Counted from the stretch's first letter, positions 45,386-54,320 are shown. The stretch: 64,000 bases of DNA from Hoeflea ulvae (GCF_026619435.1 NZ_JAOVZQ010000001.1:1991501-2055500), one strand, 5' to 3'. A program made the numbers and translations. Notes: generated from the letters alone by a model not told the origin.

Positions 45386-46339
45386 CTATTTCTGGTCGAG
45401 CAGCGCCTGGGCTGTCGCCATGTCGGTGACCAGCACGCCCGCCGGCATGAGTCGCAGCGCGGCCAGGATGGCGTTGACTTTCGCGGCTCCCCCGGCAGCC
45501 AGCACGATTGTCGGAATTTTCGCCACGGTTGCCAGGTCCACCGCCATGATGCGGCTGTTGAGTTCGTGATCGACCAGCTTGCCCTCGGCGTCTATGAAGT
45601 AGCACAGCACATTGGCAACCGCGCCCCTGGCGGTCAGCGAGGGGATGAATTCGCTGCCGACAATGCCGTGCCGGAAGATGGTCGCATCCGGCGAGATGTC
45701 GCCGACGGTCAGCAGCGCGATGTCGGCATTGGCGGCGCGCTTTTTCACTTCCATCAGCGGCGCCTGCGCCCATAGCGCTTTGGCAAGCTTCGGGTCGTCA
45801 ACCACCACCGGCGCGGTGATCTGGTAGCTGTCGATATCGAAGGTCTCGGCGACCCTTGCCGCGACGATCGAGGGATTGATCCATCCCGAATGCGGCAGGC
45901 TGCCGACCAGTCCGATCACAGAGGCGTCCTTCAGCTTCCGCTTTTCGAGAAATTGCAGACTGCCAAACAGCGTCGCGCCGCCGCCGATGGCAAGCGTCTT
46001 CCCGTCGCCCATTTCCGTGCCCAGGTATCGGGCAATGGCATGGCCAATGGCCTTTTCCAGGTTCTTTTCATTGGTGGGTGAGGGGATGACGATTGCCGAT
46101 GACAGCTTCCAGCGCGTCTCCAGCGCCCGCTCGACGGCGATCTGTTCGCTGGCGGCGCTGTTGATCGTGGTGACCACGATGCCCTCGGTGACGCATTCCG
46201 CCAGGGTCCGCATCACCTTGACCCGGCTGACTTGCAGGTGCTCGGCAATCTGTTCCTGGGTCATCTTCTCGACGTGATAGAGCCAGGCGGTCTTGACCTT
46301 GAGGTTGGAGGATTTGCTCCGCCATTCCTTGTCGTTCAT
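45386..46339 (-). CDS. SorC-family transcriptional regulator (second)
   Basis: A 317-residue SorC regulator with helix-turn-helix VEKMTQEQIAEHLQVSRVKV and effector domain AIGGGATLFGSLQFLEK and IVLAAGGAAKVNAILAALR. The ATG at 46339 was chosen because AAGGGA precedes it. It is divergent from the ABC/MBL/SurE operon at 46603 and most likely regulates it. Its ligand is probably a phosphorylated small molecule, which fits the two phosphoesterase-like enzymes of that operon. Confidence 0.88.
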   Translation of the reverse strand: MNDKEWRSKSSNLKVKTAWLYHVEKMTQEQIAEHLQVSRVKVMRTLAECVTEGIVVTTINSAASEQIAVERALETRWKLSSAIVIPSPTNEKNLEKAIGHAIARYLGTEMGDGKTLAIGGGATLFGSLQFLEKRKLKDASVIGLVGSLPHSGWINPSIVAARVAETFDIDSYQITAPVVVDDPKLAKALWAQAPLMEVKKRAANADIALLTVGDISPDATIFRHGIVGSEFIPSLTARGAVANVLCYFIDAEGKLVDHELNSRIMAVDLATVAKIPTIVLAAGGAAKVNAILAALRLMPAGVLVTDMATAQALLDQK

Positions 46340-46456
46340 CGGATGTCCCTTGCGATGCTGGAGCGCTGCGCGAACAATCGCACGATGGCCCGAATGAAAG
46401 CAATTTTGCTTTTTGCATGATGATGAAAAAAGCGCCAGCCGCGGCAATTGAAAGAT

Positions 46457-46490
46457 TGTTCAATTGTCATATCAATGTTACAAATGAACA
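46457..46490. promoter_or_regulatory. Inverted TGTTCA/TGAACA sites before second SorC-linked operon
   Basis: TGTTCA (46457-46462) and TGAACA (46485-46490, within ACAAATGAACAG) are inverted, with 22 bases between. They lie between the divergent SorC gene and the importer operon. The CAAATGAAC string is the reverse complement of GTTCATTTG in the first SorC-linked promoter region. Confidence 0.55.
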
Positions 46491-46602
46491 GTAGTGAGGA
46501 GGTTGCAGGTCATCATCAGGTCCGATGGCTTGCACGTGTAATGTGATCGGGCGCTAATGCGCCTGATGAAAAGCGCAATTGGACCCGTGAGGAGATGACA
46601 AT

Positions 46603-47589
46603 ATGAACGTGTTTTCCAAGGCACTGAAGCAGGCCCCTGTTTTTCTGGCTGCTGCCTTCATGCTTTCCAGCGCGCATGCGGACGAGCTGACGCTCTACAC
46701 ATCGCAGCCCGACGCTGACGCCGCCCGGACCGTCGAGGCGTTCCGCAAGAACAACCCCGACATCGACGTGCAGATCTATCGGTCCGGCACCAGCGACATC
46801 ATGAGCAAGCTCGCTGCCGAATTTGCTGCCGGTGCTTCGCAGGCCGATGTCCTGCTCATCGCCGATGCGGTGAGCATGGAAAGCCTCAAGGCCCAGGACA
46901 AGCTGTTGAGCTATCCCGAAGCCAATGTGGATGGCTTTTCCGAGAACGTCTATGATGCCGACAAGACCTATTTTGGCAGCAAGCTGATCACCACCGGTAT
47001 TGCCTACAACACCGGAGTGACCGCCAAGCCAGAGCACTGGTCCGATCTCGCCGGTGAGGAGTACAAGGGCCTCGTGGTGATGCCGAGCCCGCTCTATTCC
47101 GGCGCGGCGGCTTTCCTTCTGAGCGGTTTCGTCGCAAATCCGGATCTCGGATGGGACTATTTCGAAAAGCTCAATGACAATGGCCTGATCAGCGTGCGCG
47201 GCAATGGCGCCGTTCTCAAATCGGTGGCAAGCGGCGAACGTCCCTATGGGATCATGGTCGACTTCATGGCGCTCAACGCCAAGGCCAAGGGTTCGCCGGT
47301 GGAATTTGTCTTCCCGCCCGAAGGCGTGCCGGCCGTGACCGAGCCCGTGGCAATCATGGCTTCGGCGAAGAATATTCCCGCTGCCAAGAAGTTCATCGAC
47401 TTCATCCTCTCCGATGAGGGCCAGAAGCTGGCGCTGGAACAGGGCTATCTGCCTGCCAACCAGGCCATTGGCCGTCCTGACTGGCTGCCCGAAGGTGTCG
47501 ATGTCACCGTCATGCCGATCAAGACCCAGGAAGTCCTGATGAAGACCGACGCCGACAAGGAAAAGTTCACGGAACTCTTCGGCGGCTGA
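46603..47589 (+). CDS. ABC transporter binding protein, Fe(III)/phosphonate-like (AfuA type)
   Basis: A 328-residue periplasmic protein. The signal peptide is residues ~1-26 (ending SSAHA). The mature part opens ELTLYTSQPDADAARTVEAF, the pattern of iron(III)- and 2-aminoethylphosphonate-type binding proteins, and continues with TTGIAYNTGV and a PVAIMASAKNIPAAKKFIDF region. It leads the operon with a fused permease, ATPase, MBL hydrolase and SurE. The Tyr pair typical of iron binders is not obvious, so an organophosphate or phosphonate is more likely given the downstream enzymes. Confidence 0.85.
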   Translation: MNVFSKALKQAPVFLAAAFMLSSAHADELTLYTSQPDADAARTVEAFRKNNPDIDVQIYRSGTSDIMSKLAAEFAAGASQADVLLIADAVSMESLKAQDKLLSYPEANVDGFSENVYDADKTYFGSKLITTGIAYNTGVTAKPEHWSDLAGEEYKGLVVMPSPLYSGAAAFLLSGFVANPDLGWDYFEKLNDNGLISVRGNGAVLKSVASGERPYGIMVDFMALNAKAKGSPVEFVFPPEGVPAVTEPVAIMASAKNIPAAKKFIDFILSDEGQKLALEQGYLPANQAIGRPDWLPEGVDVTVMPIKTQEVLMKTDADKEKFTELFGG

Positions 47590-47595
47590 AACCTC

Positions 47596-47622
47596 GGGGG
47601 ATGAGCGCCATGTTCATCCCCC
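47596..47622 (+). terminator. Hairpin after binding-protein gene
   Basis: GGGGGATGA and TCATCCCCC form a perfect 9-bp stem with a nine-base loop, seven bases after the stop. A second stem (GCCCGGA/TCCGGGC, 47653-47680) lies downstream before the permease. Neither has a T-run; probable attenuation or mRNA stabilisation. Confidence 0.5.
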
Positions 47623-47701
47623 TGGTCTTCACGTCTACACCCGGTGGCGTCAGCCCGGAGCCGGTTTTCCGGTTCCGGGCACCCTGCTCAAGGATTATCC
47701 G

Positions 47702-49402
47702 ATGCAGAAAAATCAAGAAGGGGGCTGGGACTTTGATCGGGTCCTGACTCTGGCGGTGATCGCTGTCGTCCTGCTTTTGTCGATCATGCCGATGTTCCGG
47801 CTGCTGTTTGAGGTGGCTGTTCCCAGCAACGGGCCGTCCAATGCTATCAGCAAGACGTTTTCCAGTTCCGCAACCTGGACCGCAACCCTGCATTCGCTGC
47901 AGGTGGGTATCGGCGGAACCATTCTCGCGGTGTTTCTGGGAACCTCGGTCGCGCTTCTTGTCGGACTGACCGCGGTGCGCGGCCGGTCGGTTTTCGTCTT
48001 TCTCTATGTCACGCCGTTGCTGATTGCGCCGCAGGTCACCGCATTGGCCTGGTTGCAACTGTTTGGCCCCGCCAGTCCGTTTCTGAAACTGATTGGCATG
48101 GCGCCGGCCCTGGGCAGCCGCAATCCGCTGTATTCGACCACCGGCATCATCGTGCTTCTCGGCGTGCAATACGGACCGCTGGTGTTTCTGATGGTGCGCG
48201 CCGGGCTTCGCAAATTGCCGCGCGAACTGGTCGAGGCCGGATCAAGCAGCGGAGCAGGGCGGTTGACCGTTCTGCGGACCATCATCCTGCCGCTGATGAT
48301 GCCGTCGATCATCGGTGCGGCAGCACTTACCTTCGTGTCATGCGTGGGCAATTTCGGCATTCCCGCCTTTCTCGGCATTCCCGCCAACTATCTGGTGCTG
48401 CCGACGCTGATCTACCAGAAGCTTGCCGGCGGTGGCCCGAGCGTGCTGTCGGAGGTCGCGGTGCTGTCGATCCTGATCGGCATCATCGCCATGGCCGGGA
48501 TCTTTGCGCAGGACTATATTTCCAGACGGCGCGACTACCGCATCGTCTCCACGTCTCTGCCGGCAGCGCCCTATGATCTTGGCCGGTTCCGCCTGCTCAT
48601 CGAATTGCTGATGATGCTGGTCGTCATTGCGGTGCTCGGCCTGCCGGTTCTGGGCCTCGTGCTGACCTCGCTGGTCTCGGCCTATGGCGCGCCGCTGACA
48701 ATGCAGACCGTGACATTGGCCAATTACGGCTTTGTCATTTTCGAGCACGGCGCCACCGGCCGGGCGTTCTTCAACAGTTTCGGCCTGTCGCTGGCCACCG
48801 CGTTCTTCGCCGTGATGATCTCGGTGCCGCTCGCCTATATGGTGACCTGGCGGCAAAGCTGGTGGACCCGGATCATAAACCTGTCGATCGAACTGCCCTA
48901 TGCGCTGCCCGGTGTGGTGCTGGCGATTGCCTCGCTGCTGCTGTTCCTCAAGCCGCTGCCGGTCATCGGTGTGCAGATCTACAACACGATCTGGATCATC
49001 CTCTATGCCTATCTGGCGCGTTTCCTGGTGCTGGCGCTGCGGCCGACCGTAAGCGGGCTGCACCAGATCGACAGATCGCTCGAAGAGGCGGCGCAGGTGG
49101 CCGGGGCAGGGCTGATCACCCGCATGCGCACCATCATCTTTCCGCTGGTGGCGCCGGCGACGATTGCCGGCGGTGTCTTGATCTTCCTCACTGCATTCAG
49201 TGAGCTGACGGTGTCGGCGCTGCTGTGGGCGTCGGGGTCGGAAACCATCGGGGTGGTCATCTTCTCCTTCGAGCAGGGCGGGGATTCCAACTATGCCGCC
49301 GCCACCTCCACCCTCACCGTCGCAATGACCTTCACACTCATGCTGCTGACCAATCTGTTCGCGCGGCATCTTCCAAACGGAGTTCTGCCATGGCGGGATT
49401 GA
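47702..49402 (+). CDS. ABC permease with two fused membrane domains (FbpB type)
   Basis: A 566-residue permease with about twelve helices, two complete permease domains in one chain, as in iron(III), thiamine and aminoethylphosphonate importers. EAA-like loops are LVEAGSSSGAGRLTVLRTI in the first half and LEEAAQVAGAGLITRMRTI in the second. It overlaps the ATPase gene by 13 bases. It pairs with the AfuA-like binding protein. Confidence 0.92.
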   Translation: MQKNQEGGWDFDRVLTLAVIAVVLLLSIMPMFRLLFEVAVPSNGPSNAISKTFSSSATWTATLHSLQVGIGGTILAVFLGTSVALLVGLTAVRGRSVFVFLYVTPLLIAPQVTALAWLQLFGPASPFLKLIGMAPALGSRNPLYSTTGIIVLLGVQYGPLVFLMVRAGLRKLPRELVEAGSSSGAGRLTVLRTIILPLMMPSIIGAAALTFVSCVGNFGIPAFLGIPANYLVLPTLIYQKLAGGGPSVLSEVAVLSILIGIIAMAGIFAQDYISRRRDYRIVSTSLPAAPYDLGRFRLLIELLMMLVVIAVLGLPVLGLVLTSLVSAYGAPLTMQTVTLANYGFVIFEHGATGRAFFNSFGLSLATAFFAVMISVPLAYMVTWRQSWWTRIINLSIELPYALPGVVLAIASLLLFLKPLPVIGVQIYNTIWIILYAYLARFLVLALRPTVSGLHQIDRSLEEAAQVAGAGLITRMRTIIFPLVAPATIAGGVLIFLTAFSELTVSALLWASGSETIGVVIFSFEQGGDSNYAAATSTLTVAMTFTLMLLTNLFARHLPNGVLPWRD

Positions 49403-50580
49403 AAATTGAAAATGTCACCAAGGCATTCGGCACCATGCATGCGCTGTCCGGTGTTTCGCTTGATGTGAAAAACGGCGAGTTCGTCGCAGTCCTCGGCCCG
49501 TCCGGATGCGGCAAGACCACGCTGTTGCGCGCCATTGCCGGGTTCGAGACCGTCACCGACGGCCAGATCACCGTCGGCGACACGGTGATGTCGAGCCCCA
49601 GCGTCAACGTGCCGCCTGAGAAGCGCAAGGTCGGCATTGTCTTCCAGAACTACGCGCTGTGGCCGCATATGACCGTCGCCGAAAATGTCGGCTACAGCCT
49701 GAAGGTGGCCAAGGTGGCAAAAGCCACCCGCGAAAAACGCGTCGAGGACGCGCTGGCGCTGGTGGATCTGGTCGGCCTCGGCGACCGCCGTCCGGCCAAT
49801 CTCTCCGGCGGACAGCGGCAGCGCGTGGCGCTGGCCCGGTGCCTGGTGTCGACGCCGTCGCTGGTGCTGTTTGATGAACCGCTCGCCAATCTCGATGTGC
49901 ATCTGCGCGCCTCGATGGAGGAGGAATTCGCCGAATTCCACAAGCGCACCAAGACCACCATTGTCTATATCACCCACGACCAGGCCGAGGCGATGGCGCT
50001 GGCCGACCGCATCGCCGTTATGGATCACGGCAAGCTGATCCAGTTCGCAACACCGCGCGAGCTCTACCAGGAGCCGCGCAGCGAAATGGTCGCAGCCTTC
50101 ATCGCCCAGGGCATGGTGTTGCCGGCAAGGCTGCTGTCCGCGCCCGACAATGGCCATTGCAAGGTTCAGCTGCTTGGCCAGGACGCCGTGTTCCGCTGCG
50201 CGCCGGACCAGCAGCAGGTCACAGCGGCAAAAGTCTGCATCCGCTCGTCAGATATCGAGCTGGTCGACGGCGGCGGCATCACCATCACCGTCAAGCGCGT
50301 CATCTACCGCGGCGGCGGCGCCCGGGTCGACGCTTTTCCGGTTTCCAGCCCCGAACTCCAGCTGACCTTCGATATCGCCGATCCGGTTACCCTGTCGGAA
50401 GGCGACACCGCCCATATCCGCGTCAAGTCGGGTTGGGTGATCCCCCAGGGGATCCGCAATAATGCAGATCGATCTGTATGGCGGGTTTGGCGAAAAGGGC
50501 CGGACCAGTGTCGGAATTTCCGATCCGGAAACCAGGATCCTGCTCGATGTCGGCATCAAGGTCGGCGCGGCGGGACGTGA
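49390..50580 (+). CDS. ABC ATP-binding protein with probable frameshifted tail
   Basis: ATPase of the importer: Walker A GPSGCGKTT, signature LSGGQRQRVALARC, Walker B VLFDEPLANLD, switch ITHDQAEA, then a TOBE-like C-domain. As written it continues 39 residues past the natural end, into the MBL gene, with an Arg-rich tail. Adding one C in the CCCCC run at 50442-50446 would give VIPPGDPQ and a TAA at 50460-50462 overlapping the next ATG as TAATG, the same coupling seen elsewhere here. The true protein is then probably 357 residues, and the extension an artefact of a one-base loss. Confidence 0.85.
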   Translation: MAGLKIENVTKAFGTMHALSGVSLDVKNGEFVAVLGPSGCGKTTLLRAIAGFETVTDGQITVGDTVMSSPSVNVPPEKRKVGIVFQNYALWPHMTVAENVGYSLKVAKVAKATREKRVEDALALVDLVGLGDRRPANLSGGQRQRVALARCLVSTPSLVLFDEPLANLDVHLRASMEEEFAEFHKRTKTTIVYITHDQAEAMALADRIAVMDHGKLIQFATPRELYQEPRSEMVAAFIAQGMVLPARLLSAPDNGHCKVQLLGQDAVFRCAPDQQQVTAAKVCIRSSDIELVDGGGITITVKRVIYRGGGARVDAFPVSSPELQLTFDIADPVTLSEGDTAHIRVKSGWVIPQGIRNNADRSVWRVWRKGPDQCRNFRSGNQDPARCRHQGRRGGT

Positions 50581-51613
50581 CTATTATCCGGCCATTGACG
50601 CCGCCGCGATTGCCGCCCTCGATGCGGTATTCGTGTCGCATGCGCATGAGGACCATATCGGCGGCCTGAGCTGGTTGCTCTCCTGCGGGTTTCGCGGTCC
50701 TGTTTTCATGACCCACGAAACCCGCGGCGAAGCCGATGAGATGCTGGCGCAATATGCCGACCCCGCCCATGTCCGGCAGTTTCCGATCGATCCCGGCCAG
50801 GTCAGGCTGTTCAGGCCGGGGGACACGCTGCAGGTCGGTCGGCTCAGCATTGCGACCGGGCGGTCGGGCCATGTGGCCGGCGGCGTCTGGTTCCATGTCG
50901 ATGACACCAGGCGGCAGGCGGTGTATTGCGCTGATGTCACGCCGGGAAGCAGCGTTTTCGTGATGGACCCGGTGCCGTCCTGCGACCTGATCCTGCTGGA
51001 TGCATCCTATGCCGCGGATGCGGTGTCGGGGCTGCAGCGACGGGCCGAGATCGAGGCCTGGATCGCGGCCCATCCGGGCGGCTGCCTGCTACCTGTTCCG
51101 GCTTCGGGCAAGCCGCTGGAAATCATGGCGATCCTTCCCGGACGCTTTGCCATTCATCAGTCCATGCGCGAAGCCATTGCCACGCAGATCCTGGCCCGGG
51201 CCGCCTTTGCGCCGGCCACACGGGAGCTGCTGCAGCAACAGCTGGCCCTTGCGGTCGATTGGCGCGACGGCGAGCCGTTCCCCGATTGTCCTTTGCTCAC
51301 CGTTGACGGCATGGGCAGCGCCGGGCCGTCGGTGGACGCGATAGGGCGGGCCGCCGCGCAGGATCTGCCGATCCTGCTGACCGGCCATATTCCGGACCAC
51401 ACCCCGGCGCGCAGCTGTTTTGATGACGGCAGCGCCTCCTGGATAAGGCTGCCGACCCATCCGACGCGCGATGAAAACGTGGCAATATGGACCAGTGCCG
51501 GCAATCCCGCCGCGCTGGGGCATTCCTGCCAGCATTCCGGCCTGGCCGAACTGCAGCCCTTTCTGCCGAAACTGGACGTCAGCGCCGCGACCGGCGATCA
51601 CCTCGAAATTTGA
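50462..51613 (+). CDS. Metallo-beta-lactamase-fold hydrolase
   Basis: A 383-residue MBL-fold protein. The metal motif H-x-H-x-D-H is seen in VSHAHEDHIGG near residues 60-66, and additional His/Asp ligands follow (SGHVAGG, YCADVTPGS). The opening GGFGEKGRTSVGI and the long C-terminal half recall the RNase J/CPSF-like branch, so it may act on a phosphodiester. It overlaps SurE by one base (TGATG). In this operon a role in cleaving an imported phosphodiester or phosphorylated metabolite is plausible but unproven. Confidence 0.82.
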   Translation: MQIDLYGGFGEKGRTSVGISDPETRILLDVGIKVGAAGRDYYPAIDAAAIAALDAVFVSHAHEDHIGGLSWLLSCGFRGPVFMTHETRGEADEMLAQYADPAHVRQFPIDPGQVRLFRPGDTLQVGRLSIATGRSGHVAGGVWFHVDDTRRQAVYCADVTPGSSVFVMDPVPSCDLILLDASYAADAVSGLQRRAEIEAWIAAHPGGCLLPVPASGKPLEIMAILPGRFAIHQSMREAIATQILARAAFAPATRELLQQQLALAVDWRDGEPFPDCPLLTVDGMGSAGPSVDAIGRAAAQDLPILLTGHIPDHTPARSCFDDGSASWIRLPTHPTRDENVAIWTSAGNPAALGHSCQHSGLAELQPFLPKLDVSAATGDHLEI

Positions 51614-52368
51614 TGGATATGACAATGAGAATTCTGGTTTGCAATGACGACGGCATAGAAGCGCCCGGGCTGGCCATGCTCGAACGTGTCGCGCGGCGGC
51701 TCAGCGATGATGTCTGGGTGGTTGCGCCGGATGGCAAGCGCACCGCGGCCAGCGGTTCGATCACCATCGCCCGGCCGCTGCAGATGACCAGGCTGGGCGA
51801 TCAGCGCTACGCCTGTTCTGGCACACCGGCCGATTGTGTCGTCACTGCCATGACCTGGCTGTTTGCGGGTATCGGGAAACCGGATCTGGTGCTGTCGGGC
51901 GTCAATGACGGCCGCAATGTCGGCGAGGATCTCGCCTATTCGGGAACCCTCGGCATTGCCCGCGAAGCTACCTTCTGGAACATCCCCGCGATCGGCTTTT
52001 CCCGGGTCAAGAACCCGGAAATGTCTGAAAATGACGAGGTCTGGTTGAGCGAGCTGATCGGAACAATCTGGGCCGCGCGCGAGCAGTGGTTTGACGAGGG
52101 GCACTGGCTGGCGATGAACCTGCCGACAGTGCTGCCGGCGCCGGTGCGGCAGCCCCGCATCGGCCGCGACAAGATCGGCCGTACCGCTGATATCGTCGGC
52201 ACGGACGGGGATGTGACCACATTGATTGTGCCGCGCGGCCGCTCCCATGCCGCCAGCGAAGGTGACGACAATCATCTGCTCGACAGCGGCCATGTCTGCA
52301 TCAATCGGCTGAACTGGTTTGGGCAGAAGCCGCTCGAGGATAGTCTGCTCGCGCAATTGCCCGGCTGA
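51613..52368 (+). CDS. SurE-family 5'-nucleotidase/phosphatase
   Basis: A 251-residue SurE-like phosphatase. The metal-binding start is CNDDGIEAPG, and the family motif SGVNDGRNVGEDLAYSGTLG is present. SurE proteins remove phosphate from nucleoside 5'-monophosphates and related esters. This copy is not in the usual surE-pcm-nlpD context but ends an import operon, so it is probably a specialised paralogue acting on the imported compound. The ATG at 51613 overlaps the MBL stop; a second ATG three codons on is also possible. Confidence 0.88.
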   Translation: MDMTMRILVCNDDGIEAPGLAMLERVARRLSDDVWVVAPDGKRTAASGSITIARPLQMTRLGDQRYACSGTPADCVVTAMTWLFAGIGKPDLVLSGVNDGRNVGEDLAYSGTLGIAREATFWNIPAIGFSRVKNPEMSENDEVWLSELIGTIWAAREQWFDEGHWLAMNLPTVLPAPVRQPRIGRDKIGRTADIVGTDGDVTTLIVPRGRSHAASEGDDNHLLDSGHVCINRLNWFGQKPLEDSLLAQLPG

Positions 52369-52414
52369 CCGGGACAGCGCCCGGCAGCGTGAGGTGAGCG
52401 CTTGGGTCCTGTAT

Positions 52415-52864
52415 CTATTTCTGGCTTACATATTTCTGCGGAATGGTCGGCAGTTCCGGCAGGCCATAGATGGTTGGCCGGATCCGGCCGATGAATTCAT
52501 TCGGGTCGCTGATGCGGCTGAGAATGTCGATGAACTCGGTCGGCTGCTCTTTCAGGAAGCTGACGCCCCTGCCTTTTTCCTTCAGGATGATGGTGACGCA
52601 GGCGATATGATACTGGAACTCGCCGAAATAGAGCACGAAATGCTGCGGGATGTCCGGTGTGTTGACATGCAGAAACGCGCCGCCTTCAGACACGTTGAGC
52701 AATTTGGCCTTGCCGATCACCAGGCCGCGCACGCCCTTGTTGGAATACATCACGCCGGCATTGATATGGCAGTCGCGACGCTCGAACTGGCGCCGGTTTG
52801 CGTCCTCGCGGGCGATGCGGGTCAGGTAGTTGACAGAGTTGATGTCTGAACGGCTCGACTGCAT
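52415..52864 (-). CDS. PilZ-domain protein (c-di-GMP receptor candidate)
   Basis: A 149-residue protein with the two PilZ ligand motifs: an Arg-rich RRQFERRD at residues ~24-31 and N-V-S-E-G-G around residues 57-62. These bind cyclic di-GMP in PilZ proteins. No other domain is present. It could modulate motility or surface polysaccharide, but its neighbours give no target. Confidence 0.85.
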   Translation of the reverse strand: MQSSRSDINSVNYLTRIAREDANRRQFERRDCHINAGVMYSNKGVRGLVIGKAKLLNVSEGGAFLHVNTPDIPQHFVLYFGEFQYHIACVTIILKEKGRGVSFLKEQPTEFIDILSRISDPNEFIGRIRPTIYGLPELPTIPQKYVSQK

Positions 52865-53255
52865 TTTTGGCTTTCTCTTGTGCCCACGAAGGTATGGGCA
52901 ACTGAGTGGCTGAATGTCATTTTACACACTGATCTAAGTATGGAGTTGGGGGTGAAGTTTAGGTGAATCGCCAGCGCAAGTTCTTACAGGCCCGATCTTG
53001 CAGTATACATGCAGTGCCATTTCGGCATGAGGCTCACGATACGTAAAATGCAAGCGATCATGTTAATTGTTGCTGGTTATTTATTGTGCGTGATCGGCGC
53101 GGAACCGGCATCCGGGCCAAAATTGCATTAACGAATGAAGGAGGCGGGAGAAACCGCGCCGGGCGAGGCGTTCAGCCAAATTCGTTAATTTTTTTCAGTG
53201 AGTGGAAAAACTTGCGGTTGCAGACCCAAGCGCGTTGCGGTTGCCAATCTCACGA
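52865..53255. other. Intergenic region, AT-rich, with large stem-loop
   Basis: A 391-base stretch between two minus-strand genes without a credible coding frame. Its composition is noticeably more AT-rich than its surroundings. It contains the PilZ promoter on the left and, at 53128-53195, a long inverted repeat followed by T7 on the plus strand. Confidence 0.6.
53128..53195 (+). ncRNA. Stem-loop with U-tract: possible small RNA terminator
   Basis: TTAACGAAT (53128-53136) and ATTCGTTAA (53180-53188) are perfect 9-bp arms around a 43-base centre that itself can pair (GGCGGG with CCGCGCC). Seven T follow on the plus strand. Both flanking genes are on the minus strand, so a plus-strand U-tract suits an independent transcript, perhaps a small RNA starting in the AT-rich region to the left. 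No promoter was identified with confidence. Confidence 0.35.
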
Positions 53256-54215
53256 TCAACTGTAGATGCGACGGTCGGTCGGCGTGCTGTCAATCAGATT
53301 GATCAGCCCGCTGAGCATGGCGGCCTCGGCGCGGTTTTGCTTGGCGTGCGGGTTCCAGACCACATGCACATCGATCGCCGGTGGCGCCTCATAGGGCGGC
53401 AGCCGCCACAGCCGGCCGCGCTCCACATCCTCGCGCACTACATGCAGCGGCAGCGGACCGATGCCGAGACCGGCAATGATCATCCGCCGCACTTCCTCTA
53501 GATTGGGCGAGGTGCCGACGATGCGCGCATCCAGTTGCGCCTCGGCGCGCATTTCGGCCACCGAGCGCAGCGCGTCGTCCATCTGGTCGGTGACGAAACT
53601 CACCGAGGAGTGGCCGGCGAGATCGGCGGTGGTGACGCCCTCGCGGCCATAAAGCGGATGGGTGGGACCGCAGAACAGGCCGAAATGCTCGCGAAACAAT
53701 TGCTTGTATTCGAGCTGCGGGATCTTCTCCATCACCAGACAGATGGCCAGCGAAGCGCGGCGGGCGGCGACGGCGGAGAGCGCGCTCCGGCTGGCCATCG
53801 CCTCGATCGACAAGGTGGCGCGCGGATGGTCGGTGTGGAACTGGTTGAGCGTGGCATCGAACAGCGGGCTGACCACGTGGCTGGCCATGACGATGCGGAC
53901 ATGGCCGCTGACCTCGTCCTCGACCCCGGCGAGGACCGTGCCCAGCCGCAGGATGGCGCCGTGGATGTCGATGGCCTCGTCATAGAGCAGCCGGCCTGCG
54001 GCAGTGAGCTCGAAACGCCCCGGCTTGCGGTTGATCAGGCGTTTGCCCAACCGGTCCTCGAGCCGCTTGAGCGCGCTCGACACCGTCGGCTGCTTCAGGC
54101 TCAGCCGTTCGGCGGCATCGGTCACGGAGCTGGCATTGGCAAGCACCAGGAATGTGCGCAGCAGATTCCAGTCGAGATCGCGCGCCAGTCGTTCGGGGGG
54201 AGTGAGGCTGCTCAT
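53256..54215 (-). CDS. LysR-family regulator of the polyamine-type locus
   Basis: A 319-residue LysR regulator. The helix-turn-helix is in TDAAERLSLKQPTVSSALKR (residues ~32-51), and the effector domain starts near residue 95 (VSGHVRIVMASHV). It is divergent from the importer operon at 54321. A strong dyad with nested arms lies in the 105-base gap, right before its own start codon. It most likely activates import and breakdown genes when the polyamine-like substrate or a product is present. Confidence 0.9.
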   Translation of the reverse strand: MSSLTPPERLARDLDWNLLRTFLVLANASSVTDAAERLSLKQPTVSSALKRLEDRLGKRLINRKPGRFELTAAGRLLYDEAIDIHGAILRLGTVLAGVEDEVSGHVRIVMASHVVSPLFDATLNQFHTDHPRATLSIEAMASRSALSAVAARRASLAICLVMEKIPQLEYKQLFREHFGLFCGPTHPLYGREGVTTADLAGHSSVSFVTDQMDDALRSVAEMRAEAQLDARIVGTSPNLEEVRRMIIAGLGIGPLPLHVVREDVERGRLWRLPPYEAPPAIDVHVVWNPHAKQNRAEAAMLSGLINLIDSTPTDRRIYS

Positions 54216-54220
54216 TCATT

Positions 54221-54250
54221 ATTGATACCATCTATGATGGCAATATCAAT
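54221..54250. promoter_or_regulatory. LysR-type nested dyad operator
   Basis: Outer arms ATTGATA (54221-54227) and TATCAAT (54244-54250) enclose inner arms CCATC (54228-54232) and GATGG (54236-54240). A related palindrome, GACCCA-TCA-TGGGTC, follows at 54277-54291. The two lie between the divergent LysR gene and the importer, as expected for recognition and activation sites. Confidence 0.7.
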
Positions 54251-54320
54251 TATCTATTTGATCAATGTGAGTTCCCGACCCATCATGGGTCAACAAGAAG
54301 CGCCAAGGAGCGCAGGGAAC

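Noticed and set aside
53100..53200. Mobile element (MITE) based on the inverted repeat
   Set aside because: Arms are only 9 bp, no target-site duplication is visible and no second copy was seen in the window.
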